Positions 12,194 to 23,924 of a DNA stretch of 64,000 nucleotides are shown one piece after another. The DNA is from Cryptomeria japonica (lineage: Eukaryota > Streptophyta > Pinopsida > Cupressales > Cupressaceae), in assembly GCF_030272615.1 (NCBI RefSeq), contig NC_081411.1, positions 213,025,744-213,089,743 of the forward strand. The letters are read 5' to 3'. Both the position numbers and the translations under genes were made by a program. The notes under the pieces are model-generated. The model did not search any database, had not been told where the DNA came from, and worked only from the letters and a program-made list of their open reading frames with translations. Position 1 is the stretch's first letter. Each line of letters starts with the position of its first letter.

Positions 12194-12334
12194 AATATTT
12201 TCTTTTTTTTGGTGAGTGTTTGTGCGTGTTTTGTGTGCATTGCATGGTCATGATCCGGTGGCCATGGAGGTGGCGGCGAGTTTGAGAGAGAGAGCCACAG
12301 AGGGGGGGTTTCGAAGGGGGGCAGAGGCATCCAT

Positions 12335-12540
12335 GGGGAAACCACTGTGGATGCCCATAGTGGCCTCTTTGTGCCGCTCACTATGGTTACCCTCAGTGGC
12401 GGCCCCAACGCTACCCACTGTGGTGGTGCCGACGCCACCCACTGTGGTTGCCCATAGTGGCGGATGCAGCTCTGCCCACTATGGGTGCCCACAGTGGTGG
12501 CGCCAATGCCGCCCACTGCAGATGCCCACAGTGGCGGGCG
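12335..12540. repeat. GC-rich 37-bp minisatellite with CCACTGTGG/CCACAGTGG cores, copy A
   Basis: About five imperfect units built on 'cccactgtggttgcccat' and 'agtggtggtgccgacgcc' follow each other. Each unit contains the self-complementary word CCACTGTGG or CCCATAGTGG. All frames through it are open over long distances only because of the repeat. Copy B has the same block at 29,595-29,860. Confidence 0.75.
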
Positions 12541-12648
12541 CGGCCTGCGGCCCCTTCTGGGGAGGGGTAAGGGTTTTGGCCCTCCCAACATGTCCCCTTT
12601 TTTTAATTTCTTTTTTTGTGTTATTTTTTTTGGGTTTTAATGCGTGTA

Positions 12649-12679
<31 letters not shown>

Positions 12680-14402
12680 TTTAATTGGTTGCAGGGATAT
12701 AAGACTGTAAGATAAATTATACATTCAGCCAACATACTAACTAGATTACTTCACTTTCTTTATTATGTATATACTTTTTTCTTGAATAAATCTTTTTCTT
12801 CTCCTTTTTTTTTTTAATGCAGTGATAAATTCCTAATATAATGACTATCATGCGATAACACGAAATCTAAAATTGGTAAATATTTCCTTCTTAGGCATAA
12901 GGCATATTAGGTCTAACACTATTCTTTTTAAAACAACTTAGTCATTTGAATAAGAAATATTGCTTATTGTTTAACTTGTAGGAATGAATAAAATATAGAC
13001 AACAAAGTAAATAGATAAGCATTTCTTTCTCCCTTTTGTTTTTATACAACAATTAAATAATCAATGGCTGACAGAAAGCAATAGGACATAAACTCAATAG
13101 CTATCTTTTTTTAACCACATACAAACAATCCTTTTAAAACTAATAGTTTTATCTACTACATTTCTTTTCATTCTAACTTCTAATAGTTAATTGTAGGAAG
13201 AGATATATTTAGATTTGCCTATTTTAACTTTCTGTTTTGTTATTTAAAATAAAGGAAAATGATAGTAATAAATACAACTACAACAACATTTAAATATTCC
13301 AGAAAAAATACTTAAAACATTTTCATTTCTCTTTCTGCATCTCTTTTTTTTACATAAATTACAAAGATAATAGATGACAGATTTTAGTTAAATGTCAGAT
13401 TTAAATAAAATATAATTTTCTAATAATTGATAGATTTCAGATAAAAGATGACAACGTTAACATTACAGCCTTTCATTCAAAAACACTTTTCTTATAGAAT
13501 ATTTTGAATACAATAGTCAACTTTTACAATGGGTGAAATACCCCAACTGGTCTCTCATTCCTAATAATGAGGACTTAAATAAAATAAAACATTTCTTTAT
13601 ACAAAAATAAATACACCATAAGCTCCTTATTTACATTTCTGCAACTAAAATATAATATTCATTTCCTATTGTTTTTCTGCAACTAAACTGAAATCAGCAA
13701 CTCCTAGCTTTTTTCTTTTTTCTTTTCCAAGCAACCTGCATACAAATCTTAAGGCTGTGACCATGGGGTGCTCACCTCTCAGTCTAGGCTTACTAGAAGC
13801 CACCCTCGAGCTTGGAGAACCAAGTCCTAGACGGGTTACACTCAAGCAAACACAACAAGCAAGGGATAAACTCAAGCAAACACATTCCCCTCCCAAGGCT
13901 GAAACTTCATCACATAATGCGATGTTTACAAGGGTGTAAGTGGACCAAATACCTTTGAGGAGAAATGCAAGATAATATATCACAACCAACGCATGGAAAC
14001 CAAGAACACAACAAAAATCATCTTAACCCCACATCCTTATGACCCCCAAGGCATACATGCCATATTTTCTCCCCTTATGACCCCCGAATGCATAAACAAA
14101 ACTATGCAACAAGGGTCACATAAACAAACCCTTGAGATCACTCTCATAATGAGAGCCTCTCACTCTAAGGCTATCAAACTCCTTCAACCCCCAAGACCAT
14201 CCTACCCTCCCAAGGGTAAGAAGGCCTTGGATACTCCCAAAACACAAGAAATGCATAAACAGAAATAAGAGGAAGATCACATAATATTTTCACAAAGGAA
14301 AGACAAGGAAAAACAACATTTACATTCAAGAATTCCTACAAACAGATTTCAAACATACAAGTAAGAAAAATCACCAACCTTGAATCTGCTAAGGGTATTC
14401 TA

Positions 14403-15188
14403 TCTTAGGATTCCCACAGATACTGAGAGGGGGGGGGGTGAATCAGTATCTAACCAATGAATAGAATTTCTTAACTTAAAACATGTAGAACATATTATAA
14501 AAGTGTACCGGTATGCAAGAAATAAAGTAATAAACAAAATTAAAAGCATCGACATGAAAATTCACACCATGACACAAGGATTTGTGACCTACAATATTCA
14601 CTTATTGGCCAATAAGAGAATATTACGACTACAAGAGGGGCCTACACATGCAGGAAGGCCAACTGCCTAGAGCTCACTTCTCAAACACAAAATGGGAAGT
14701 CTCACTGACTTACAATGTGGATTATACAAATCCAATATCTTGTACTACTTTACAATAGCATCTATAATGCCAGATCCAGTACCGGTTTCTACTATGTTCT
14801 TTACATAAAACCTTTAACCTATATTTTGCATAATAGGTCTGCCTAATATCTTTTCCTTTATCCCTTCCACTTACCAAATGTCTACAATGATCTCTCTTGT
14901 ATATAAGAGTCATTTTACAACTTGCCAAGTCAACTTACAAAGATTTTAAAATAATAAACAAAATATAATATATCAAAAATCCCGTCGGACTCTGTGCCGG
15001 TATACTTCCTTTCTTTGCCGGTGTTGATGGTCTGAGTGCTAGTGTAGAGTCTGATCTTGCTAGTGCCGGTGTAGTGTAATGCCTTGTCGGTGTAATGCCT
15101 TGCCGGTGCCATAGGATTGTAAGGTTGCCATCAATGACAAAACCTTCAATCACCTACAATGTCTCATTGGAGTGTGCATATGCCAACA
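14403..15188 (-). repeat. LTR 1 (3' LTR) of the pol-less element
   Basis: The minus-strand LTR starts TGTTGGCATATGC at 15,188 and ends ...GGAATCCTAAGA at 14,403, where LTR 2 has ...CCTAACA, so the terminal CA is mutated. It matches LTR 2 throughout except for the loss of about 35 bp after 14,582, exactly between two copies of GGATTT, which points to a slippage deletion. Confidence 0.75.
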
Positions 15189-15459
15189 ATCTCCCCCTTT
15201 GGCATCGATGGCAACACTCATGAGAAAATTCAAAAGTGTATCCAAAACTGTAATCCAAAAATGTTTCCAAAAATATGTTACCAAAAATATAAGAACTCCC
15301 CCTGAGTAGATAAGTTTTTTGCCGGTTATTTTCTCATACTACTACTCCCCCTTTGGCATCAATGACAAAGGTTGTCAAGGTGTCAATACAGTTGTAGTCT
15401 CAACCTTGTAACTGGGTGGTTACAATTTGAAAAAGCTCTGCCAAAATCAAGTTTATACT

Positions 15460-18400
15460 CTCCATAAACTTCTTGCTATCTCTTATTGTTGTCTCTGTTC
15501 TTTTAACTGTACCGATGAGGTGCTGCATATGCTCTGTCGGTGTTTTCTGTCCTTATACTGGTGCCTCAAAAATTTCCTTCCATAATGATGCTAGATAGTC
15601 CAATCTTGGACTCAATTTTAGTCTTAAATTCTTTGCCTTATTTACTATTATCTCCTTTTCTCTTCCCAACTTAAGTAACTCTTCCTCAAAAGTTGTTATC
15701 TTCTGTTCAAAAACTGATAATGTATCAGGTGAGTTAACAAAATTATCTGCAAGTTTATTGATTTCATCTTGTACCTTGCTCATCTTCTTATCTATGTCTA
15801 TTGTCAAAAAGTTTGTCTTGCAAGTATCTTTGTACAGAGTTTTAAATTCCTTCAATAAGTTACACAGTTCTGGTAGAAGTGTGTCAAAATCTCTAGTACA
15901 CTTCTTTATTTGATCTTCAAAGAATTTTTGCTTTTCAGTTTCTACCTTGTCCTTCAATGTCTCTTCCTTTATTTTCTCAATAGTCACTATGTTCTCAGTG
16001 ATGTATTTACACAAAGTATCAAGTTGTCCTAAAGAATCCTTATTGTCTATGTTATAGTTAGGAGCTATTACCTTCAAAATTGAGATTGTGTCATCTATAG
16101 CTTTATAAGCCTGTGAACTACAATCTGTTATCCTTTTGATTGAATCCAAAAGTACTTTAGTTACATTTTTTGATTTGTGGCCTACTGAGGAGGAACCAAC
16201 ATTATAAATTCCATCGGTGGAGGAAGTAACCAAGCTTGTTGTGACCTCTGGTAGGTCAGTCTGTGTTTGCATTTCCTTAAGCAATGGTTTGTGTACATCT
16301 CCTATTGCTGGTTGTACCCATTTCCTCATGACTCTGTTCTTGTACCTGTTCCTGTTTTGGACCCTTTTGCTCTTCTTGTTTCTTTGTTTGTTGTTCTGTG
16401 TTATCATCTGTTGGTTTCTCTTGTGTTTGATCAGTTTGCTCAGTTACCAATGGCTCACTAGCCATGTCTGTCATACCAGTTGTATCTTTATCTACCACAA
16501 TGTTGATCTTTTGTGTATCAACATCTACTGTGTATAGTAGCTCAGGATTAGGATTTGTATCCTTTATGTTCATACTCTCATCTGCCGGTTGATCTTCAGT
16601 AGTTTTTGCCGGTGATGTAATTCGAGGTGGTGGGGATAAGTTATCTTTAACTTTGATGCTCGGAGGTCCACCAACCTTTCCTTTACCCTTGTCTCTTTCC
16701 TTCTGGTATACCTTTATAGGTTTGGGGTTCTTGTATTCTTCATGTTTTTCTTTTTCAACAAGAAATATGTCCCATGCATTTTCTGTTTCTTCAGTTACCT
16801 CATTAACTCTTCCAACCATTAAAGCAATATGCCGGTGTGCAGTAGAGAATACTGATCGGTTGGCTTCAACAATTAAATCATCTATCTCCTTAGGTGAGTT
16901 TACTGGATAAACAACTAGTAACTTTTCAATTTTAATTTTCTTATCAATCTCTATAACAGCTTGTCTTCTTGCTTCCATTCTTTTGAACAGTTCATCTGGT
17001 ACTTCATCTATCACTTCCATCAAAAATTTCTTATACATGTCCATATGCAAAATAACACTGTTTTCCACTTGTTCTTTTTCATCTGCTGTTAGAGTGTCAT
17101 AGACCTTTCCTATGTTTTTGAGTTTCCCTTCCTCTGTAATTTCATTTAGCAATATGTTAAGAGGGGCCAAGTTTTGTTTTTTTCTTCTTTGGTGTTGTCT
17201 TTCTAACTGGAGACCTTACTGCTTGCTCTTTCTGTCTATTCCTTCTAGGTGAAGGTGTTGTTGCCGATGAAGGATCTCTTTTCCTTACAACTCTCTTGAA
17301 AGTTGCAGGCATGTCACTCTCCGAAGAAGTGCCTACCAGTGATAGGTGAGTTTCGGACTGTAGAGTTCCTAACTCATCCTTAGTGATACCAGTTTGCTTT
17401 AATACATCTTCTTTAATAGCCTTTACCTATCTAGAACCTCTTCTCACAACTGCCTCAATCTTTTTCACTCTCTTTTTAGATTGTATTTGATTTTCTATGG
17501 TTTCAGCACTACCAAATACTTCTTCCTTTGGTTCATTTGGAGCTTCAAGAAATGCTTTAGCATAGGTCTCAATTATATGATCATCAGTCTCATAACCCAT
17601 CTCTATTACCCAGATTATTCTAGGGATGACTGCTTCCATCCATATCTCATCCTTTTTGATTAGAAAACATATATCATCCTTGTACTTGTCAACAATCTTC
17701 TGTGATAATCTGATTCTCTTCTTCATTTTGGCCTTAAGTGCTTGAAAATAATCATGAATGTTCTTTTCCTTGTCTTCACCCATGTTATTCAATAGTTTTG
17801 TTGACTGTTTTTCTATCGGTATATCAAATCCAAGTGCTTTATAGCCTATATCGGGAACCTGTTCAGTTATGTGTAGCATCAAGCATACAAGCAGATTACC
17901 AAACCTAAAAGTTCCTTTCTTATCTTTCTTTATCTGGCCTAAGTTGTCAATTAACTCATCTTTTAACCATTCACATATGTCAATTTTCACATTGTCTGTA
18001 ACCATATCATAAGCACTCTTAATGCATAAACTTGAAACTAAGTTGAGTCTATTTGCATGAGTGGCTTTATACCTTAAAATCATGCTAAGAAATCTCACAT
18101 TTATATCTGTTACATCATTTACCCTCAAGGACCTTCTGTCAGATGTTGCACCAGTTAAGTTCATAACTAGGTCATTGGAGACCTTTTTAGTCTTGTCTGG
18201 TCTTTTACCGGTGGATGGTAACCCTATGACAACTTTCACAGCTTCCTTTGTAATTTTGTGAATTGCATCTAACTAGAAAAATTCACCATGTACCCTGCTT
18301 AAGACTATCCTAATCAAATCCTTGGGAAATTCAGGAATGTAGAGGATTTCAATAAATCCTAGGGTTTCAATGATTTTATGTTCCGGTTTTACATTTATGA

Positions 18401-18648
18401 AATTATCACATATGACAGATTTATACATTGTTTTGATCTCTTCATCTCCTAATTCCTCTATGTTATAGTGAACGTAAATTCTGGGGTCTTCAGTATAAAC
18501 AACTCCTTTTGGAATTTGAGAAAAAGCACCTACATTGTCATCTTTCTTTGCTACCTCAGGAACTATTTGAAACACGGGCCTAGGGCATTTTATAACCTTG
18601 ACTACAGTAGGGTTTGCTATATATTCAAGTACAGAGGTGGATGCCATG
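15460..18648 (-). pseudogene. Large unknown ORF of the pol-less LTR element
   Basis: A reading frame of about 1000 codons starts at ATG 18,648 ('MASTSVLEYIANP', with a good plant start context ATCATGGC) and runs on minus to about 15,460. In this copy it is broken by in-frame TAG at 18,273 and 17,427, a small deletion with frameshift near 17,180 (in the sister copy, 20,979-23,920, the frame is open there) and another shift near 16,300-16,400. Seen in order: an N-terminal globular part ('VYTEDPRIYVHYNIEEL'), a helical middle ('RYKATHANRLN', 'ICEWLKDELIDNLG'), a Lys/Arg/Pro-rich patch that looks like a nuclear localisation signal (about 17,190-17,300), a second helical part ('LLVVYPVNSPKEIDDL'), a Gln/Glu/Thr-rich linker and a long C-terminal coiled coil. 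I recognise no family. No catalytic motif of Pol is present. Confidence 0.6.
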
Positions 18649-18786
18649 ATGATAAATACCTTTTTCTGCCTTTGGATGGATTGATTTCTTGAAGTGCTTC
18701 GCCTCTTTGCTCGAAATCCCTTAGCCCTGCAAGTTTCGCGCTCTTCGAATGTTTGAAATCTCGGTGAAGTGAAATGGAGCCAAAAC

Positions 18787-18802
18787 CACAAATTTATAAT
18801 GT
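18787..18802 (-). promoter_or_regulatory. Possible TATA box before the unknown ORF
   Basis: The minus strand carries ATTATAAATTT about 145 bases upstream of the ATG at 18,648, in the short stop-rich spacer between Gag and the unknown ORF. This could allow separate transcription of that ORF. TATA-like words are common in AT-rich DNA, so the call is weak. Confidence 0.25.
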
Positions 18803-18939
18803 TTATTTGCCATCTACCATATTTAATGCATGCTGGTTAAGTATTCACTTAACATTGTCTGTCGGCAATGAAGTAATTTCCAACTTCTCATCTCTAACCG
18901 AGGGAATAATAACACATGTGTCATTAGATTGCCAAGCCC

Positions 18940-20100
18940 TCAAGGAAACTTTCTTGAATTTGATGAAGAACTTCCTTCCGGTGGAGCACTACTCTGTCCT
19001 GCCGGTGGAGTAATACTTAGTTCTGCTAGTGGAGTGTTGGTTGGTTCTACCGGTGGAGGAGTATTCCCAACATTTAGATCAGCTTTTCTAATCCATTGTT
19101 TTACCTCTTCATGTTTTTCTTTCCCTTTCAAGCTAGAACTTTTGTTATCTGTCAGCGATCCTTTACTTCTACAGAATTTTGCAATATGCCCAATCTTGTT
19201 ACATGCATAGCAAGTCACATTATTTTTCTGAATAGCTTTCCCATAACCTATGCCGGTTTGTGTTCTACATTGATTAGATAGGTGTCCAAATCTTCCACAA
19301 ACATAACATCTCACATTCATTCTGTAATTTTTCAGAGTTGTGACCAACTTTGTCGCATTTTGAACATTGACCGGTGGGTGTGCTGATATTCTGATAATTT
19401 CTAGATCTACATTCATTTGCTCTATGACCATACTTATTACAGTTAAAGCATTTTCCATTGAATTTATAAGTATTAGGTTGCCTTACCGGTTTGCTATGAT
19501 CCTGAGTATTTGTAGTACCAGATCTTTCACCAATTTCAAAGCCAATTCCAGAAGTGTCACCCTTAGGTTTTTGATTCTTCAGCAAGGTGCCAAGTTCATC
19601 TGAGCTTTTCTTGAATTTTTCTTTATGTTGATTAGTAGTTTATAGTTCTCTTTCTAAGACTTCTTTCTGCCTCATCAGTTCATTGGAGTCATTCTGAGTG
19701 TGCATCAGATTTGTCTTCAATAAATCATTTTCATAGCTAAGTCTTGTGTTCTCATTTGCTGCATCACTTAGTCTTTTGGTCAATTCTTCTTCATTCTTTT
19801 TCCTATCCTCAATTTCTTTACAAAATATCATAGTCATATCCCGCATCTCATTCTTTGTTATCATGTTCTCTTGTTTCAGCTTGCTTATCTGATCATTAAG
19901 TGATTCCTTTTCATCATTCTTATTTTGCATCTTTTCACAAAGTTCTCTTCTCTTATTTCTTGCAATATTAAGATTCTCTTGAAGTGCCTGAATGATATCC
20001 TGAGATGCCTTTAGATCATCTTCTAGTTTGATATTTTTCAATTTTTCTGTATCATAGTCTGAGAGAGCTCCTTCAAATTACTTCATCAGATTTTCCATAT
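18940..20100 (-). pseudogene. Gag-like protein with coiled coil and four zinc knuckles
   Basis: On the minus strand, 20,041-19,640 encodes a highly charged coiled coil ('LKASQDIIQALQENLNIA', 'RLSYENDLLKTNLM'). 19,600-18,940 then encodes, across one frameshift near 19,330-19,460, four CCHC-type zinc knuckles: 'CFNCNKYGHRANEC', 'CSKCDKVGHNSE' (last Cys lost at the frameshift), 'CYVCGRFGHLSNQC' and 'CYACNKIGHIAKFC'. A Pro/Ser/Thr-rich tail follows ('TPPPVEPTNTPLAEL'). Zinc knuckles bind the element's RNA during packaging into virus-like particles. An in-frame stop at 19,640 and the frameshift make this copy inactive. The usual N-terminal capsid domain of copia Gag was not identified. Plant Gag normally has one or two knuckles, so four is unusual. 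Confidence 0.65.
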
Positions 20101-20149
20101 CTATCAGTGTTAAGATCTTCCTCAAGCTATTAGGCTTCTGAAAATAGAG

Positions 20150-20169
20150 GACCAAGCTTTGATTCCAAT
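20150..20169 (-). promoter_or_regulatory. Primer-binding site of the pol-less element
   Basis: Immediately inside LTR 2 the minus strand reads ATTGGAATCAAAGCTTGG, a mutated version of the common plant primer site TGGTATCAGAGC complementary to initiator tRNA-Met. Its position next to the LTR end supports the element's orientation. Confidence 0.55.
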
Positions 20170-20978
20170 TGTTAGGATTCCCACAGATACTGAGAGGGGG
20201 GGGGGTGAATCAGTATCTAACCGGTGAATAGAATTTCTTACCTTAAAACATGTAGAACATATTATAACAGTGTACCGGTATGTAAGAAATAAAGCAATAA
20301 ACAAAATTAAAAGCATCCACATGAAAAGTCACACCATGACACAAGGATTTAACGAGGAAACCCGGTGTGGGAAAAACCTCGGTGGGATTTGTGACCCACA
20401 ATATTCACTTACTGGCCAATAAAAGAATATTACTGCTACAAGAGGGGCATGTACATGCAGGAAGACCAACTGCCTAGAGCTCACCGCTTAAACACAAAAT
20501 GGGAAGTCTCACTGACTTACAATGTGGATTATACAAATCCAATATCTTGTATTGCTTTACAATAGCATCTATAATGCCAGATACAGTACTGGTTTCCGCT
20601 TTGTTCTTTACATAAAACCTTTAACCTATATTTCGCATAATAGGTCTGCCTAATATCTTTTCCTTTATCTCTTCCACTTACCAAATGTCTACAATGATCT
20701 CTCTTATATATAAGAGTCACTTTAGAACTTGCCAAGTCGGCTTACAAAGATTTACAATAATAAACAAAATATAATATATCAAAAATCCTGTCGGCCTCTG
20801 TGTCGGTATACTTCCTTTCTTTGTCGGTGCCGGTGGTCTGAGTGCCGGTGTAGAGTTTGATCTTGCTAGTGCCGGTGTAGTGTAATGCCTTGTCGATGCC
20901 ATAGGATTGTAAGGTTTCCATCAATGACAAAACCTTCAATCACCTACAATGTCTCATTGGAGTGTGCATATGCCAACA
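20170..20978 (-). repeat. LTR 2, shared by two tandem copies of the pol-less element
   Basis: The minus strand reads TGTTGGCATATGC (20,978) to CCTAACA (20,170), 809 bp with intact TG...CA ends. It serves as 5' LTR for the internal region below it and as 3' LTR for the second internal region above it, where a polypurine tract (complement of 20,979-20,996) adjoins. This is the LTR-internal-LTR-internal pattern of a recombined tandem. Confidence 0.75.
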
Positions 20979-23920
20979 ATATCCCCCTTTGGCATTGATG
21001 ATAACACTCATGAGAAAATTCAAAAGTGTATCCAAAACTGTAATCCAAAAATGTTTCCAAAAATATGTTACCAAAAATATAAGAACTCCCCCTGAGTAGA
21101 TAAGTCTTTTGCTGGTTATTTTCTCATACTACTACTCCCCCTTTGGCATCAATGACAAAGGTTGTCAAGGTGTCAATACAGTTGTAGTCTCAACCTTGTA
21201 ACTGGGTGGTTACAATTTGAAAAAGCTCTGCCAAAATCAAGTTTATACTCTCCATAAACTTCTTGCTGTCTTTGTTCTTTTAACTGTACCGGTGAGGTGC
21301 TACATATGCTCTGCCGGTATTTTCTATCCTTGTACTGGTGCCTTAGATATTTCCTTCCGTAATGATGCTAGATAGTCCAATATTGGACTCAGTTTTAGTC
21401 TCAAATTATTTGCCTTATTTACTATTCTCTCCTTTTCTCTTCCTAGCTTAAGTAACTCTTCCTCAAAAGTTGTTATCTTCTGTTCAAAAACTGATAATGT
21501 ATCAGGTGAGTTAACAAAATTATCTGCAAGTTTATTGATTTCATCCTATACCTTGCTCATCTTCTTATCTATGTCTACCGTCGAAAAGTTTGTCTTGCAA
21601 GTATCTTTGTACAGAGTTTTAAATTCCTTCAATAAGTTACACAGTTCCAGTAGAAGTGTGTCAAAATCTCTAGTACACTTCTTTATTTGATCTTCAAATA
21701 TTTTTTGCTTTTCAATTTCTACCTTGAAGTTGTCCTAAAGAATCCTTATTGTCTATGTTATAGTTAGGATCTATTACCTTCAAAATTGAGATTGTGTCAT
21801 CTATAGCTTTATAAGCCTATGAACTACAATCTGTTATCCTTTTGATTGAATCCAGAAGTACTTCAGTTAAATTTGTTGATTTGTGGCCTGCTGAGGAGGA
21901 ACCAACATTCTAAATTCCGCCAGTGGAGGAAGTAACCAAGCTTGTTGTGACCTCTGGTAGGTCAGTTTGTGTTTGCATTTCCTTAAGAAATGGTTTGTGT
22001 ACATCTCCTATTGCCGGTTGTATTGTTTCCTCATGCGACTGTTCCTGTACCTGTTCCTATTCCGGACCCTTTTGCTCTTCTTGTTTCTCTGTTTGTTGTT
22101 CTGTGTTATCATATGTCGGTTTCTCTTATGTTTGATTAGTTTGCTCAGTTACCGGTGGCTCACTAGCCATGTTTGTTATACCAGTTGTATCTTTATCTAC
22201 CACAATGTTGATCTTTTGTGTATCAACATCTACTGTGTATAGTACCTCAGGATTAGGATTTGTATCCTTTATGTTCATACTCTCATCTATCGGTTGATCT
22301 TCAGTAGTTTTTTCGGTGATGTAATTTGAGGTGGTGGGGATAAGTTATCTTTAACTTTGATGCTCGGAGGTCTACCAACCTTTCCTTTACCCTTGTCTCT
22401 TTCCTTCTGGTATGCCTTTATAGGTTTGGAGTTCCTGTATTCTTCCTATTTTTCTTTTTCAACAAGAAATATGTCCCATGCATTTTCTATTTCTTCAGTT
22501 ACCTCATTAACTCTTCCAGCCATTAAAGCAATATGCCAGTGTGTAGTAGAGAATATTGACCGGTTGGCTTCAGCAATTAAATCATCTATCTCCTTAGGTG
22601 AGTTTACTGGATAAACAACTAGTAACTTTTCAATTTTAATTTTCTTATCAAGCTCTATAACAACTTGTCTTCTTGCTTCCAGTCTTTTGAATAGTTCATC
22701 TGGTACTTCATCTATCACTTCCATTAAAAATTTCTTATACATGTCCATATGCAAAATAACACTGTTTTCCACTTGTTCTTTTTCATCTTTTGTTAGAGTG
22801 TCATAGACCTTTCCTATGTTTTTGAGTTTCCCTTCCTCTGTAATCTCATTTAGCAATATGTCAAGAGGGGCCAAGTTTTGTTTTGTTCTCTTCTTCTTCT
22901 TTGGTGTCAGTTTCTTCTTTGGTGTTGTCTTTCTAACTGGAGACCTTACTGCTTGCTGTTTCTGTCTAGTCCTTCTAGGTGAAGGTGTGGTTGCCGGTGA
23001 AGGATCTCTTTTCCTTACAACTCTCTTGAAATTTGCAGGCATGTCACTCTCCAAAGAAGTGCCTACTGGTGATAGGTGAGTTTCAGGCTATAGAGTTCCT
23101 AACTCATCCTCAGTGATACCAATTTGCTTTAATACATCTTCTTTAATAGCCTTTGCCTGTCTAGAACCTCTTCTCACAACTGCCTGAATCTTTTTCACTC
23201 TCTTTTTAGATTGCATTTGATTTTCTATGGTTTCAGCACTACCAAATACTTCTTCCTTTGGTTCATTTGGAGCTTCAAGAAGTGCTTTAGCATAGGTCTC
23301 AATTATATGATCATCAGTCTCGTAACCCATCTCTGTTACCCAAATTGTTCTAGGGACGTCTGCTTCCATCCAGATCTCATCCTTTTTGATTACAAAACAT
23401 ATATCATCCTTGTATTTGTCAACAATCTTTTGTGATAATCTGATTCTCTTCTTCATTTTGGCCTTAAGTGCTTGAAAATAATCATGAATGTTATTTTCCT
23501 TGTCTTCACCCATGTTATTCAATAGTTCTGTTAACTGTTTTCCTACCGGTATATCAAATCCAAGTGCTTTATAGCCTATACCGGGAACCTGTTCGGTTAT
23601 GTGTAGCATCAAGCATACAAGTAGATTAGCAAACCTAAAAGTTCCTTTCTTATCTTTCTTTATCTTGCCTAAGTTGTCAATTAACTCATCTTTTAACCAT
23701 TCACATATGTCAATTTTCACATTGTTTGTAACTATATCATAGGCACTGTTAATGCATAAACTTGAAACTGAGTTGAGTCTATTTGCATGAGTGGCTTTAT
23801 ACCTTAAAATCATGCTAAGAAATCTCACATTTAGATCTGTTACATCATTTACCCTCAAGGACCTTCTGTCATATGTTGCACCAGTTAAGTTCATAACTAG
23901 GTCATTGGAGACCTTTTTAG
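20979..23920 (-). pseudogene. Second, truncated internal region: unknown ORF of the pol-less element
   Basis: This is a second copy of the 3' part of the internal region of the element at 14,403-20,978, in the same orientation. The unknown ORF is open over 23,894-23,088 and 23,054-22,446. It preserves the Lys/Pro-rich patch ('RKTTPKKKLTPKKKKRTK') that is partly deleted in the lower copy, and has glutamine where the lower copy has the TAG at 17,427. The C-terminal coiled-coil region has lost about 90 bases near 21,727 and carries several stops. At 23,921 the sequence switches without any LTR to gypsy integrase, so the upper half of this copy and its own 5' LTR have been deleted. Confidence 0.65.
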
Positions 23921-23924
23921 TGAT

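Larger units (their letters stand above)
11257..14402 (-). repeat. Long LTR, copy A (truncated 3' LTR of the gypsy element)
   Basis: From 11,257 to about 14,397 the sequence is a close direct repeat of 28,463-31,714, with the same landmarks in the same order: AT-rich start, three telomere-like hairpins, a GC-rich minisatellite, a TA microsatellite and a CA-rich tail. Copy B is the 5' LTR of the minus-strand gypsy element, so this is best read as its 3' LTR. It lacks the 167 bp that open copy B (28,296-28,462), and its upper end is cut off by the nested element at 14,403. Opposed reading frames of about 90-107 codons at 13,666-14,268 are present in both copies, but they overlap one another and show no family resemblance, so I do not call them genes. 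Confidence 0.65.
14403..20978 (-). mobile_element. Pol-less LTR retrotransposon encoding Gag plus a large unknown protein
   Basis: Two direct LTRs (14,403-15,188 and 20,170-20,978) enclose 5 kb on the minus strand. A primer-binding-like site follows the upper LTR, and a polypurine tract, the complement of ATCTCCCCCTTTGGCATC at 15,189-15,206, precedes the lower LTR. The inside encodes a coiled-coil and zinc-knuckle Gag remnant, then a long protein of unknown family. No protease, integrase, reverse transcriptase or RNase H motif was found in any frame, so it must depend on another element for transposition. The LTRs are similar but differ by a deletion of about 35 bp, so the copy is not very recent. 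It interrupts the long gypsy LTR copy A. Confidence 0.7.

Noticed and set aside
12169-12724. Overlapping open frames on both strands in the GC-rich LTR block (also 29,474-29,925)
   Set aside because: The 37-bp minisatellite is open in several frames because of its repeat unit; products are repetitive and resemble no family.
13666-14268. Frames of about 90-107 codons on opposite strands conserved in both long LTRs (also 30,987-31,568)
   Set aside because: Conservation is explained by the LTR duplication, the frames overlap each other antisense, and no domain or start context supports them.
15300-21150. CRISPR-like array from repeated 'ctccccctttggcat' words
   Set aside because: Only scattered copies tied to polypurine tracts of LTR elements; no regular repeat-spacer structure, and the genome is a plant.
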